Source: AP-15 sp963701815
GTDB lineage: Bacteria; Pseudomonadota; Alphaproteobacteria; ATCC43930; CGMCC-115725
Assembly: GCA_963701815.1 (NCBI GenBank)
Contig: CAVPBN010000041.1
Span: 1-64,000, forward strand
Direction: 5' to 3'
Length of the DNA: 64,000 nucleotides
Shown one piece after another: positions 1 through 10,359 of this stretch (position 1 is its first letter; the number at the start of each line of letters is the position of its first letter). The notes beneath the pieces were generated by a model. The model had not been told where the DNA came from. It saw only the letters and a program-made list of their open reading frames with translations, and made no database searches. Made by a program: the position numbers and the translations under genes.

Positions 1-1660
1 CGCCTCGCCGTAATGCACCCGGCGGAATTTGCGCGACGGGATCAGATCGTCGACATGCACGTCCCACAGGGTGGTGCCGCGGCCTGCCGGTGCTCGCGCG
101 AACAGGCGCTCGAACTGGCCCAGCTCGGTCACCTTGGCGCCGTTGAGGCCAAAGCCGCGGGCGACCGCGGCGAGGTCGCCGCGGCCGTGGGTCGCGTGGA
201 TCGGGTCGACCCCATAGGCGCGGAATTTGTGCGATTCGGCGCCATAGCCGCCGTCGTTGATGATGCAGATCAGCAACTTGATGCCGTGGCGCTGGACCGT
301 CTCCAGTTCCTGGATGTGCTGATAGAGGCTGCCGTCGCCGTCGATCAGCATGACCTTGCCGTTGCCGCGCGCCGCGGCGACGCCGATCGCCGCCGACAGG
401 CCCGAGCCGATCGCGCCGAAATCGATCGGGGTGTGGTATTTGCCGGCCGGGCGGCCGCGCAGATGCGTCATCGCAAAGCTGAAGCAATGGCCGCCGGCGA
501 CGATGATGTCCCAATCCTTCGGCACCGCCGCGTCGAGTTCGTGGACCACCGGGCGCGGGTCGAGCGTGCCGGGCGTCGGCGTGTAGGGCTTGGGGTCCGG
601 GCACGTCGGCGGCGATCTTCGCGGCGACCTCGTTGCTGCGCCAGCCCGGCCGGCGGATGCCGCGTTCCGCGAGCCGGCGACGATCGCCTCGGCGGCGGCG
701 CTGGCGTCGGCCTGGATATGCAGATCGGCGGTGCGCAGCCCCTGCCACAGCCCGCGCGGGCTGACGTCGATCCGCACGACCTTGGCGTTCGGGAACAGAT
801 AGCCGCCCTCGGTCGTGTAATGGCCGAGCCCGGCGCCGGCGGCGATCACCAGATCGCTTTCGGCGAAGAATTCGCGGCCGAGATCGGTGGCGAAGGTGCC
901 GGCGATATCGAGCGCGAACGGGTTGCCGTCGAACAGGCCCTTGCCGAGCAGGGTCGTCGCCAGCAGCGCGCCGCTTTCCTCGGCGAGCGCCTCGAGCGCC
1001 GCCTTGGCGCCCGACCAGATCGCGCCGCGCCCGCCGATGACGATCGGCCGCTCGGCCTCGGCGATCATCGCCGCGATCTCGTCGACCACCGCCGGGTCGG
1101 GCCGCCACCTGCGGGCGCGGCATCAGTTCGGTCGACGGCGAGTAGTCGGGCAGATACGGAAATTCCTCCTTCTGCAGGTCGAGCGGCACGCTCAGCACCA
1201 CCGGCTTGCGCTCGGCGCGGGCGACGTAAAACGCCTCGCGGACGCAGTCGAGCGCCCGGTCGATCGTGCGGATCGGCACGAAATGCGCGCCGGTCGCCAG
1301 GGCCAGCGGCGCCTGGTCGATCGGCTGGATGTACCAGGAGGCGCCGATCGGCGCGTCGCCGGCAAAGACGACGACCGGCGCGTTGCCGCGCGCCGCCATG
1401 ATCAGCGCCGTCATGATCTGGGTGTAGCCGGGGCCGCAGGTGACCGAGGCGACGCCGACCTTGCCGGTGGCGCGGGCATAGGCGTCGGCCATCGCGCAGG
1501 CGCAATGCTCGTGGCGCGCATGGATCAGGCGCACGCCCTGGTTGTCGGCCATCGCCGCCGACCAGTACATGTTGGCGTCGCCCATCAGGGTGAACAGCGT
1601 GTCGACGCCCTCGGCGGCGAAGGCCTGCGCCAGGACGTCGGAAACCTGGTTGTCGCTCAT
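1..1660 (-). CDS. ThDP-dependent enzyme, acetolactate synthase family (3' end outside window, frameshifted)
   Basis: Thiamine-diphosphate enzyme of the acetolactate synthase / benzoylformate decarboxylase superfamily; substrate not predictable. The ATG at 1660 opens MSDNQVSDVLAQAF, and the catalytic Glu of the N-terminal ThDP domain is seen in RHEHC (about residue 51) followed by TCGPGYTQ. The C-terminal ThDP/Mg motif is GDGSLYQ followed by NDGGYGAES. Reading it through needs three frame corrections: an extra C near 1103, a missing C near 680 and an extra C near 598. The C-terminus runs off the window. Its ATG overlaps the stop of the upstream CoxG-like gene (ATGA), so the two are probably cotranscribed. 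Family assignment is firm; the reaction is unknown. Confidence 0.85.
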   Translation of the reverse strand, partial: MSDNQVSDVLAQAFAAEGVDTLFTLMGDANMYWSAAMADNQGVRLIHARHEHCACAMADAYARATGKVGVASVTCGPGYTQIMTALIMAARGNAPVVVFAGDAPIGASWYIQPIDQAPLALATGAHFVPIRTIDRALDCVREAFYVARAERKPVVLSVPLDLQKEEFPYLPDYSPSTELMPRPQVAARPGGGRRDRGDDRRGRAADRHRRARRDLVGRQGGARGARRGKRRAAGDDPARQGPVRRQPVRARYRRHLRHRSRPRILRRKRSGDRRRRRARPLHDRGRLSVPERQGRADRRQPARAVAGAAHRRSAYPGRRQRRRRGDRRRLAERGIRRPGWRSNEVAAKIAADVPGPQALHADARHARPAPGGPRTRRGGAEGLGHHRRRRPLLQLCDDASARPPGRQIPHPDRFRRDRLGPVGGDRRRRGARQRQGHADRRRRQPLSAHPGTGDGPAPRHQVADLHHQRRRLWRRIAQIPRLWGRPDPRDPRPRRPRRGRPRLWPQRRQGDRAGPVRAPVRASTGRPRHHPVGRACRRSDPVAQIPPGALRRG

Positions 1661-2290
1661 CTGCTTTTCCTTTGTCGGAAGAATCTGCCGCAGCCAGCCG
1701 AGAAAGGCCCGCCACAGCAGCCGCCCGCCGCGCAGTTCGGCGGCGGCCGGACGGGTTGCCGCAGCCGGCGGCGGCCGGAATGGGCGGCTGCGGCCTCGGC
1801 CGCGGCTGCCGCGGGCGCGGCCGTCATCGCCGCGAGATCGGGCACGCGCTCGGCGACGATCCGCGCCATGTTGCCGGCAAACTCGGCGAGCAAGCGCCCG
1901 GGCGAGATGGACCCCGCCGGCATTGGCGAAGGTTTCGAGCGGCCCGGTCACGTTGAAATTGCCCTTGCAGTCGAGCACCGTCGTGTCGCCGCCGCTCGCC
2001 GTCACCACACCCGAGGCCATGGCCCGCGAGGCGCCGCGCCCGTCGATGCCGCGGCCTTCGATCGTGCAGCGCCGCGCGTCGTGGTCGTAGGCGAGCTTGG
2101 CCTCGCCGCGGAAAATCGCGACGGTCGGCCCGAACTTGACCCGCATCGTGCCCTGATAGGCGCCGCCCTCGCCGGCTTTGGTCAGGGCGGCGCCGGGAAT
2201 GCACGAGGCGACCAGCGCCGGGTCGCGCAGCAACGGCCACACCGCATCGGGCGGCGAGGCGATCGTGATCTCTTCGCGGAGCGAAATCAT
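1657..2290 (-). CDS. CoxG-like SRPBCC-family protein (frameshifted)
   Basis: About 210 residues, starting at ATG 2290 (MISLREEITIASPPDAVW). The first 145 residues match carbon-monoxide-dehydrogenase subunit G proteins: an SRPBCC fold with VWPLLRDPALVASCIPGA, then KFGPTVAIFRGEAKL and GNFNVTGPLETF. CoxG proteins help mature or anchor Mo hydroxylases at the membrane. One extra base near 1903 breaks the frame; the continuation LLAEFAGNMARIVAERVP ends in a Pro/Ala-rich tail and stop at 1657. It lies 54 bp from, and divergent to, a BisC-like molybdoenzyme and overlaps the ThDP gene downstream. No CoxL, CoxM or CoxS is adjacent, so its partner is unclear. Confidence 0.75.
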
Positions 2291-2344
2291 GGTGCAAGGC
2301 TAGCGGCAATCGGCGGAGTTTGTCGATCGCGGCGGGAGAGCGGA

Positions 2345-4680
2345 ATGGTGCAGGCGGTTGGGCCCGGAGCGACGGCGCCGGACAGACGGGACCGGGGCGT
2401 GCCGCACAGCTCCCATTGGGGCGCGTTCGGTGCTGGTGCGGGGGCGCGGCATCGAGATCGTGCCGCATCCGCGCGACCCCGATCCCTCGGCGCTGCTCGG
2501 CAACATCCCGGCCGCGGTGTCGCACCGGGCGCGGATCGCCCGGCCGATGATCCGGCGCGGCTGGCTGGAGCGCGGCCCGGGACCCGACAGCCGGCGCGGC
2601 CGCGACGAATTCGTGGCGGTCGCGTGGCCCGAGGCGCTCGACCGGGTCGCCGCGGAATTGCGCCGCGTCTACGCCGCGCACGGGCCGGGCGCGGTCTTCG
2701 GCGGGTCCTACGGCTGGGCCAGCGCCGGGCGCTTTCACGACGCGCAGCACCAGCTCCACCGCTTTCTGAACCTCGCCGGCGGCTATGTCCGCTCGGTCAA
2801 CAGCTACAGCTCGGGCGCGGCGACGGTGATCCTGCCGCATGTCATCGGCCCGCAGGGGGCGGTCGCCGGCAACAACGTCAGCTGGGCCGAGCTGGTGGCG
2901 GAGAGCGCGCTGGTGCTGGCCTTTGGCGGCATGGCGCTGAAGAACAACGATGTCGGCGGCGGCGGCACCAGCCGAGCACATCGCCCGCGACCGGCTCGCC
3001 GCGGCGCGCGAGCGCGGCGTCGAATTCCACCTGATCGGCCCGTTGCGCGACGATCTGCCGGCGGAGGTCGAGGCGGTGTGGCATCCGATCCGCCCCGGCA
3101 CCGATGTCGCGCTGATGCTCGGGCTGGCCCATACGCTGGTCGCCGAGGGGCTGCACGACCGCGCCTTCCTCGACCGCTACTGCGTCGGCTGGGAGGAATT
3201 CGAGCCCTATCTGCTCGGCCGCAGCGACGGCAAGCCGAAGGACGCCGCCTGGGCGGCCGCGATCTGCGGCATGCCGGCGGACGAGATCGCCGCCCTGGCG
3301 CGGCGCGCCGCCGGCCGGCGCACCCTCGTCACCTGCTCGCAGTCGCTGCAGCGCGCCGAGCATGGCGAGCAGCCGGTGTGGATGGGGGTGGTGCTGGCCG
3401 CGATGCTCGGCCAGATCGGGCTGCCGGGCGGCGGCTTCGCCTATGCGCTGGGCTCGACCTCGAATACCGGCAAGCCGCCGCTGGCGGTGCCGCTGCCGAC
3501 CTTGCCGCACGGCCGCAACGGCGTCGCCGATTTCATCCCGGTGGCGCGCATCGCCGACATGCTGCTGCATCCGGGCGAACCGTTCGACTACAACGGCCGC
3601 AAGCTCGCCTATCCCGACATCAGGCTGGTCTACTGGGCCGGCGGCAACCCGTTCCACCATCACCAGGATCTGAACCGGCTGCGCCGCGCCTTTGCCCGCC
3701 CGGATACGGTGATCGTGCATGAATCGGCGTGGACGGCGAGCGCGCGCCACGCCGACATCGTGCTGCCGGCGACGATCACGCTGGAGCGCGAGGATATCGG
3801 CGGCTCGGCCGGCGATCCGCTGCTGGTGGCGATGCACCGCGCGGTCGCGCCCTATGGCGAGGCGCGCGACGACTACGCGATCTTTGCCGGACTGGCCCGG
3901 CGCCTCGGCGTCGACGAGGTCTTCACCGAGGGCCGCTCGCCGCGCCAGTGGCTGGAGGTCATCTACGAACCGACCCGGCGCGCGATGCTCGAGCGCGGCG
4001 TCGACGCGCCCGATTTCGAGCAGTTCTGGGAAGAGGGCGAGCTCGTCCTGCCGCTCCAGCCTTGGGATGGCGGCATCGTCCGCGCATTCCGGCGCGACCC
4101 CGACAAGGCGCCGTTGCCGACGCCGAGCGGCAGGATCGAGATCGGTTCGGCGACGATCGCCGGTTTCGGCTATGCCGATTGCCCGGGGCATCCGGCCTGG
4201 CTGCCGCCGGCGGAGTTCGCCGGGTCGCCGGCGGCGGCGCGCTTCCCGCTGCAGCTGATCGCCAACCAGCCGGCGACGCGGCTGCACAGCCAGCTCGATT
4301 TCGGCGCCACCAGCCAGGCCTCGAAGATCGCCGGGCGCGAGCCGGTGCGCATCCACCCGCGCGACGCCGCCGCGCGCGGCATCGGCGACGGCGACATCGT
4401 GCGGCTCTACAACGATCGCGGCGCCTGCCTCGCCGGCGCGGTGCTGAGCGATGTGGTGCGCCCGGGCGTCGTGCAGCTGGCGACCGGCGCCTGGTACGAC
4501 CCCGAAGACCCCGCCGCCGAGGCGCCGCTCTGCGTCCACGGCAACCCGAACGTGCTGACCCGCGACGCCGGCACCTCGTCGCTGGCGCAGGGCTGCACCG
4601 GCCAGCTCAGCCTGATCGAGATCGAGCGTTTCGAGCGCCCGCCGCCGCCGATCAAGGCCTTCGAACCGCCGCCGGCCTGA
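2345..4680 (+). CDS. Molybdopterin-dependent oxidoreductase, BisC/TMAO-reductase type (two frameshifts)
   Basis: About 778 residues of the DMSO-reductase superfamily, resembling biotin sulfoxide / S- or N-oxide reductases. ATG 2345 follows a purine-rich GGGAGAG. N-terminal SSHWGAF is the usual opening of this group; GGSYGWASAGRFHDAQ and RSVNSYSSGAA lie in the cofactor-binding part, and the C-terminal dinucleotide-binding domain has NQPATRLHSQLDFG and VWHPIRPGTDVALMLG-type segments. No N-terminal 4Fe-4S cysteine motif or Tat signal is seen, as expected for cytoplasmic BisC. Two single-base insertions (extra G near 2429, extra C near 2974) break the frame; removing them restores one continuous protein. 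The physiological substrate cannot be told. Confidence 0.85.
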
Positions 4681-4718
4681 TCTGGAAAAAGCCTGATGTC
4701 CGGGAAAAGCGGACGCAG

Positions 4719-5537
4719 TCATGCGGCGAGCGCGGTCGGCGATCTGAGCCGATCGTATTCGGCGCGCACCGCCTCGGCGCCATAGGCGCGTTCGAGCCGC
4801 CGCACCGCGAAATGGGCGCGCGCCAGACCTTGCAGATGCTCGCTGAAGGCAAGGTTCAACGCGGCCCCGCCGAACGCTCCGACCACCGCGACCGCCTGTG
4901 CGGCGGCCTTTTGCGACACGAGCGCGCCGAACCGGGCGACGACCGGCGCCAGAAACCGCATTGCCATCGCCGAGCCGCCGTGCTTGGCGCCCTTGTGGAC
5001 GACGAGGTCGGCCGCCTGCGCCAGGCCGCGCGCCAGCACTGCGCGGATCGCGAAATAGCCGATTTCATTGGCTTCGTCGGCGCCCGCTGCGGGATTGCGC
5101 GGCCCCGGCCCGCCGAGGGCAAAGACTTCGAGACAGGCGAGCCCGGTCCGCGGATCGGCCAAATCCTCGCCCTCGGCGCGGGCGATCGCGGCGATGGCGC
5201 GCAGCATGATCGTCGTCGAGACCGGCAGTTCGAGCGTCAACGCGGCGAGGCCAAAGGCGCCGCCGACCGCGCCCGAGGCCGAAGCCAGGGTCGAATGCAC
5301 GACCCGCCCGCCGCCGAACCGGCGGTCTTTCAGGCTGAACAATGCGATCTCGAGCGCTTGCGCCAAGGCGCGCTCGGCCGCTGCGGCGACGATTCCGGCC
5401 GCCGCACCCGGCAAGCGCCGCGCCAACAATTCGGCCGGCCGCCCGGCAAAACCCGCGAGCCGGCCGGCAATGCCCGGCATCTCCAGCCGCTCTACCGCCG
5501 CCGCCAACGCCGCCCGATCCGCCGGTGAGAAATCCAT
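4719..5537 (-). CDS. EcsC family protein
   Basis: A 272-residue protein starting at ATG 5537 (MDFSPADRAALAAAVERLEM). It matches the EcsC family, named after a Bacillus protein encoded beside the EcsAB transporter; its biochemical function is not established. The middle shows alternating Gly/Ala-rich hydrophobic stretches (STLASASGAVGGAFGLAALT, LPVSTTIMLRAIAAIAR) and the family-typical Asp/Arg pair in ADPRTGLACLEVFALGG. It is convergent with the molybdoenzyme upstream in the window (38 bp between stops) and divergent from the flavoprotein gene at 5699. The open frame extends upstream to 5648, but that stretch has no family similarity. Confidence 0.75.
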   Translation of the reverse strand: MDFSPADRAALAAAVERLEMPGIAGRLAGFAGRPAELLARRLPGAAAGIVAAAAERALAQALEIALFSLKDRRFGGGRVVHSTLASASGAVGGAFGLAALTLELPVSTTIMLRAIAAIARAEGEDLADPRTGLACLEVFALGGPGPRNPAAGADEANEIGYFAIRAVLARGLAQAADLVVHKGAKHGGSAMAMRFLAPVVARFGALVSQKAAAQAVAVVGAFGGAALNLAFSEHLQGLARAHFAVRRLERAYGAEAVRAEYDRLRSPTALAA

Positions 5538-5698
5538 GCCGCATAGCTGTTCACGCGCCCTCACCCGCGCAAGTACGCTTTCCCGTTGTCGTGTCCCGAG
5601 GACGACGTCGCAAGCAGCGCATATGCGCGATCCTTCCCTTGCCCCCACCCGCCGGGCGCGCTACTCCGTCGACAGCGGATCGGAGCGGAGGAAATGCG

Positions 5699-7202
5699 AT
5701 GATTGCGGGCGAATTCGATGTCGTCGTGGTCGGGGCCGGCAATGCCGGCATGTGCGCGGCGTTGGCGGCGCGCGGCGAAGGCGCGCGGGTGCTGGTGCTG
5801 GAGGCGGCGCCCGTTCGACGAGCGCGGCGGCAACAGCCGCTACACCGCCGGCGCCCTGCGCTTTGTCTATAACGGCGTCGACGATCTGCTGAAACTCTGC
5901 GACCTCTCCGAGACCGAGATCGCGACCAGCGATTTCGGCACCTATACGCAGGACAAGTATTACGACGATCTCGGCCGGCTGACCGATTACCGCAGCAACC
6001 CCGACATGGCCGAGCTGCTGATCACCAAAAGCCGGGACACGCTCCTGTGGATGCGCAGCCAGGGCATCCGCTTTGCGCCGATGTATTCGCGCCAGGCCTT
6101 CAAGCACGAGGGCAAATTCGTCTTCTGGGGCGGGCTGGCGCTCGAAGCCTGGGGCGGCGGGCCGGGGCTCGTCGAGGGGCTGTTCAAGGCCGCCGAGGAC
6201 CGCCAGATCCAGGTGGCCTACGAGGCGCGCGGCGAAAAGCTGATCGCCGACGATGACGGCGTCCACGGCGTCGTCGCCAATGTCGAGGGCAAGACCACCC
6301 ATATCCGGGCCAAGGCGGTGGTGCTGGCCTGCGGCGGGTTCGAGGCCAATGCCGAGATGCGCACCCGCTATCTCGGCCCCGGCTGGGACCTCGCCAAGGT
6401 GCGCGGCACCCGGTTCAACACCGGCGCCGGCATCAAGATGGCGCTCGACATCGGCGCGATGCCCTACGGCAACTGGTCGGGCTGCCACGCGGTCGGCTGG
6501 GATTACGGCGCGCCGGAATTCGGCGACCTCTCGGTCGGCGACAATTTCCAGAAGCACTCCTACCCGTTCGCGATCATGGTGAACGCCGACGGCGTGCGGT
6601 TTTGCGACGAGGGCGCCGATTTCCGCAACTACACCTACGCGAAATACGGCCGCGAGATTTTGAACCAGCCGCACCAGTTCGCCTGGCAGATCTTCGACCA
6701 GCAGGTCGTCCATCTGCAGCGCGACGAATACCGCATCCGCCGGGTGACCAAGGTCACCGCCAATACCTTCGAGGAGCTGGCCGACAAGATGGCGGAGACC
6801 GGCGCGGCGGTGAACAAAGCGGCGTTTCTCAAGACCATCGCCGAATACAACGCCGCGGTCGGGCGCGACATCCCCTACAACCCGACGGTCAAGGACGGGC
6901 GCACCACCAAGGGCCTCGCGATCGACAAGACCAACTGGGCGATGCCGCTGGAAAAGCCGCCTTACGAAGCCTACTGCACGACTTGCGGCGTGACGTTCAC
7001 CTTCGGGGGGCTGAAGATCGACATCGACGGCCGCGTGCTCGACACCGCGGAGCGGCCGATCAGCGGCCTCTATGCCGCCGGCGAACTGGTCGGCGGGCTG
7101 TTCTATTTCAACTATCCGGGCGGCACCGGCCTCGTCTCCGGCTCGGTCTTCGGCAAGATCGCCGGCACCACCGCCGGCCAGCAGGTCGGGCGGAATTCGT
7201 AA
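5699..7202 (+). CDS. FAD-dependent dehydrogenase, tricarballylate dehydrogenase (TcuA)-like (frameshifted)
   Basis: A 500-residue flavoprotein of the fumarate reductase / succinate dehydrogenase group. ATG 5699 has a good GGAGG eight bases upstream. The Rossmann motif VVVGAGNAGMCAALAARG lies at residues 7-25, RGGNSRYTAGALRF is typical of TcuA-like proteins, and the second FAD-binding segment is GLYAAGELVGGLFYFNYPGG near the C-terminus. Members oxidise tricarballylate to cis-aconitate, but many homologues have unknown substrates and no TcuB or TcuC partner is present. One extra C near 5812 breaks the frame between APF and DERGG. It is followed 14 bp later by a sulfatase, probably in one operon. 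Confidence 0.85.
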
Positions 7203-7216
7203 GCCGGCCGGCCGGT

Positions 7217-8747
7217 ATGAAACCCGCGAACCTGCTGTTCATCCTCAGCGACGAGCACAGCCGGCGGGTGCTCGGCTGCTACGGCCATCCGATGGTCCGG
7301 ACGCCGAACCTCGACCGGCTGGCGGCGCGCGGCGTGCGGTTTGCCGACGCCTATTGCAACTCGCCGATCTGCGTGCCGTCGCGCGCCAGCCTGGCGACCG
7401 GCCGTTATCCGCACCGGATCCGCTTCTGGGACAACGCCATCGCCTATGACGGCAGCGTGCCGTCATGGCACCACCGGCTGAGGGCGGCGGGCCGCGAGGT
7501 CGTCTCGATCGGCAAACTGCATTTCCGCAGCGAGGCCGACGATAACGGCTTTACCCGCGAGATCATGCCGCTGCACATCAATGACGGGATCGGCGACCCG
7601 CTGGGCTGGCTGCGCGATCCGCTGCCGGTGCGCAAGGCGACCTTAAGTCTCGCCAGGGATGCCGGACGCGGCAATTCGAGCTACCAGGATTACGACCGAG
7701 CGCATCACCGATGCGGCGGTCGATTGGCTCAAGGCGCGGGCCGCCCCAGCCAATCGAAACGGGCCGGCGGACAAGCCATGGGCATTGTTCGTGTCGCTGG
7801 TCTGCCCGCATTTCCCGCTGATCGCCCGGCCGGAATGGTACGATCTCTATCCCGAAAACGAGGTGCCGTTGCCGGCGCTCTATGGCGCAGCGGAGCGGCC
7901 GAACCATCCTTATGTCGCCGCGTTCCGCGAGTGCCAGATCTACGACCGGGGCTTTGTCGACGAGGCCAATCTGCGGCGCGCGATCGCCGCCTATTTCGGC
8001 CTCGTCAGCTTTACCGACCACAATGTCGGACGGCTGCTCGACACGCTCGCCGGCTGCGGCCTCGCCGACGCAACCCGGGTCATCTATTCGGCCGATCACG
8101 GCGACAATCTCGGCGCCCGCGGGCTGTGGGGCAAATCGACGATGTACGAGGAGGCGGCCGGGGTGCCGATGATCGCGGCCGGACCGGAACTGCCGCAGGG
8201 ATTTGTCTGCCGCGAACCGGTCTCGCTCGTCGACTGCTTTCCGACGATCCTGGCCTGGACCGGGGTGGCGCCGCAGCCCGAGGACGGCGACCTGCCCGGC
8301 ATGCCGCTCGACGAGATCGTGCGCGGCGCCGCCCCACGGCGCACGGTCCTCAGCGAATACCACGCGACCGGGGCGGCGACCGGCGCCTTCATGATTCGCC
8401 ATGGGCGGTTCAAATTCGTCTATTACGTCGGCATGCCGCCGCAATTGTTCGATCTCGACGCCGACCCGCAGGAGGCCCGCGACCTCGCCGGCGAGCCCGG
8501 CTGGCAAGGCCTCGTCGCCGAATGCGAGCGCGCCCTGCGCCAGGTCGTCGATCCCGAAGCCGCCGACGCTCAGGCGCGCGCCGACCAGAGCGCGCGCATC
8601 GCCGCTTTTGGCGGGCGCGAGGCAATCCTCAGCCGCGGCAGCTTCGCCTATTCTCCGGCGCCGGGAACGCAAGCGATCTTCGCCGCAGAGACAACCAGCG
8701 CGGCGCGGCGCGCACCACGCTTGATGAAAATACGGCGAAGACCGTAG
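7217..8747 (+). CDS. Cysteine-type sulfatase (frameshifted)
   Basis: About 509 residues of the alkaline-phosphatase-like sulfatase family, closest in pattern to choline-sulfatase-like enzymes. It starts at ATG 7217. NLLFILSDEHSRR holds metal-binding acids; CVPSR near residue 53 is the CxPSR motif whose Cys is converted to formylglycine; SADHGDNLGARGLWGKS carries the later Asp-His metal ligands. No signal peptide is visible, suggesting a cytoplasmic enzyme. A single extra C near 7699 breaks the frame between SYQDYD and ERITDAAVDWL. It follows the flavoprotein gene by 14 bp. No anaerobic or FGE-type maturase is visible in the window. The sulfated substrate is unknown. Confidence 0.85.
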
Positions 8748-8882
8748 GCACGCGGGCCGGAGCCATGGCAGAACCGCGGCGGTGGTCGTGTGAATTTATT
8801 GCGGTTAGCAATCAATTTAAGGGTTTGCCGTCGGCTTGCAGTTCGCTTCGATGGGGAGGGTTGATCGCAGCGGGATCGGGGT

Positions 8883-9240
8883 ATGGACGAGGCGCCATTG
8901 TTGGAGAACCTTGCCGATCAGAATGCCCCGGAACGGCGGCGCGGGCATCCTGGGTTTCAGGTGCCGCAACGCAACCTGATCGAGCTTCGCGTGTTGGATC
9001 TGGATGGGCCGGTGGCGGCCGATAACCCGGTACGCGACGTGTGGGCTTATATCGAGACCAACCGTAATCAGACCAAGCAGCAGGAGGGAGCCGCGCGCCT
9101 CGACCGCCGACCGATAGGCGCGGATGATAAAGATGCCGGATGGCGGCTTCCGGCCGGCCTACAACGGCCAGCTCATCGCCGAGCCGACCTTAAGAAAACG
9201 CCTCATCCTCGATGCAGGACGGCGATCAAGCCAAATCGAT
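8883..9240 (+). pseudogene. Remnant of an IS1182-type transposase with internal deletion
   Basis: A decayed insertion-sequence transposase in the 526-bp gap between the sulfatase and purK. The first part (8883-9060) reads LIELRVLDLDGPVAADN and VRDVWAYIE, like the N-terminus of IS1182-family transposases. After NRNQTKQQ the reading switches to a different frame, where STADR-stop-AR is followed by MIKMPDGGFRPAYNGQ, which matches the conserved block after the first catalytic Asp of these enzymes. The segment between is missing (several hundred residues in an intact copy) and there is a stop codon, so it cannot be functional. No terminal inverted repeats or target duplication were recognised. Confidence 0.6.
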
Positions 9241-9273
9241 ACATTCACGCGCTCTGAGAGCGCCGGCTTCGGC

Positions 9274-10359
9274 TCACCCCCAGCGGTGCGGGATCAGACG
9301 GGTGACGTGGCCCATCTTGCGCCCCGGCAGGATCTCGCCCTTGCCGTAGAGATGCAGCCGGGCCAGAGGGTCGTTCAGCGCATCGCGCCATTTCTCGACA
9401 TCGTGGCCCAGCAGATTTTTCATGATCGCATCGGAATGGTGCTCGACCGAACCGAGCGGCAGGCCGCACAACGCCCGCACCAGCTGCTCGAACTGGCTGG
9501 TGAGGCAGGCGTCGATCGTCCAGTGCCCGGAATTGTGCGGCCGGGGCGCCAGCTCGTTGACCAATAATCCGCCGTCCTGCGTCACGAACATCTCGACCGC
9601 GAGCACGCCGACGAGATCGAGCTGTTCGGCGACGCGACGGGCGATCGCCTCGGCCCGCATCGCCGTCTCGGGGGGGATCCGCGCCGGCGCGATCGTCGTG
9701 TCGAGGATATGGTCGGCATGGCGGTTTTCGACCGGCGGGTAGGTCGCCCATTCGCCGCCGCGGCCGCGTGCGACGATGACCGAGATCTCGCAGGCGAAGT
9801 CGACAAAGCTTTCGAGGATGCCGACGGCGCCGCCGATGCGCTGCCACGCCTGATCGAGCCGGCTCTCCGGCGTCAACATCGTCTGCCCCTTGCCGTCATA
9901 GCCGAACCGCACGCTCTTGAGCACCGCCGGGTAGCCGAAATCGCGCATCGCCAGGGCCAATGCCGCCGGATCGGCGATCTCGCGATAAAGCGCGGTATCG
10001 ATGTCGATCGAGCGCAGAAAGTCCTTCTCGCGCAGCCGGTCCTGGGTAATCTCGAGGATCTCCGGTCTCGGCAATACCGGCGCCGAAGCGGCCACCAGGC
10101 GGACCGCCTCGGCCGGAATGTTCTCAAACTCGAAGGTCGCGACATCGACGCTGCCGGCGAACCGTTTCAGCGCCTCGCAGTCGGTATAGGCGGCGACGGT
10201 GGCCGCGCCGCAGACCTGCGCTGCCGGGCTGTCGGGCTCGGGGGTAAAAACATGACAGCGATAGCCGAGCCGCGCGGCGGCCAGCGCCGTCATCCGGCCG
10301 AGCTGACCGCCCCCCAATATCCCGATCGTCGCACCCGGGGCCAGGACCGGCACCGGCAT
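9274..10359 (-). CDS. purK: N5-carboxyaminoimidazole ribonucleotide synthase
   Basis: A 361-residue ATP-grasp enzyme of purine synthesis. It converts AIR, ATP and bicarbonate to N5-CAIR, the substrate of PurE. MPVPVLAPGATIGILGGGQLGRM gives the N-terminal nucleotide-binding fold (ILGGGQLGRM at about 13-22), YPAVLKSVRFGYDGKGQ is the ATP-grasp lysine region, and VNELAPRPHNSGHWTIDA is the PurK signature. The ATG (10359-10357) overlaps the purE stop by one base (TGATG), so the pair is translationally coupled. Length and motifs are those of a complete gene. Confidence 0.96.
   Translation of the reverse strand: MPVPVLAPGATIGILGGGQLGRMTALAAARLGYRCHVFTPEPDSPAAQVCGAATVAAYTDCEALKRFAGSVDVATFEFENIPAEAVRLVAASAPVLPRPEILEITQDRLREKDFLRSIDIDTALYREIADPAALALAMRDFGYPAVLKSVRFGYDGKGQTMLTPESRLDQAWQRIGGAVGILESFVDFACEISVIVARGRGGEWATYPPVENRHADHILDTTIAPARIPPETAMRAEAIARRVAEQLDLVGVLAVEMFVTQDGGLLVNELAPRPHNSGHWTIDACLTSQFEQLVRALCGLPLGSVEHHSDAIMKNLLGHDVEKWRDALNDPLARLHLYGKGEILPGRKMGHVTRLIPHRWG

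Noticed and set aside
887..3034. 715-codon plus-strand frame across the ThDP and CoxG-like genes
   Set aside because: It crosses two minus-strand genes with recognisable motifs; only its last part (from 2345) is the real N-terminus of the molybdoenzyme.
2878..4722. 614-codon open frame on the minus strand opposite the molybdoenzyme gene
   Set aside because: Arg/Gly/Ala-rich translation without any family motif, exactly opposite a clearly recognised gene; such antisense frames are expected at this GC content.
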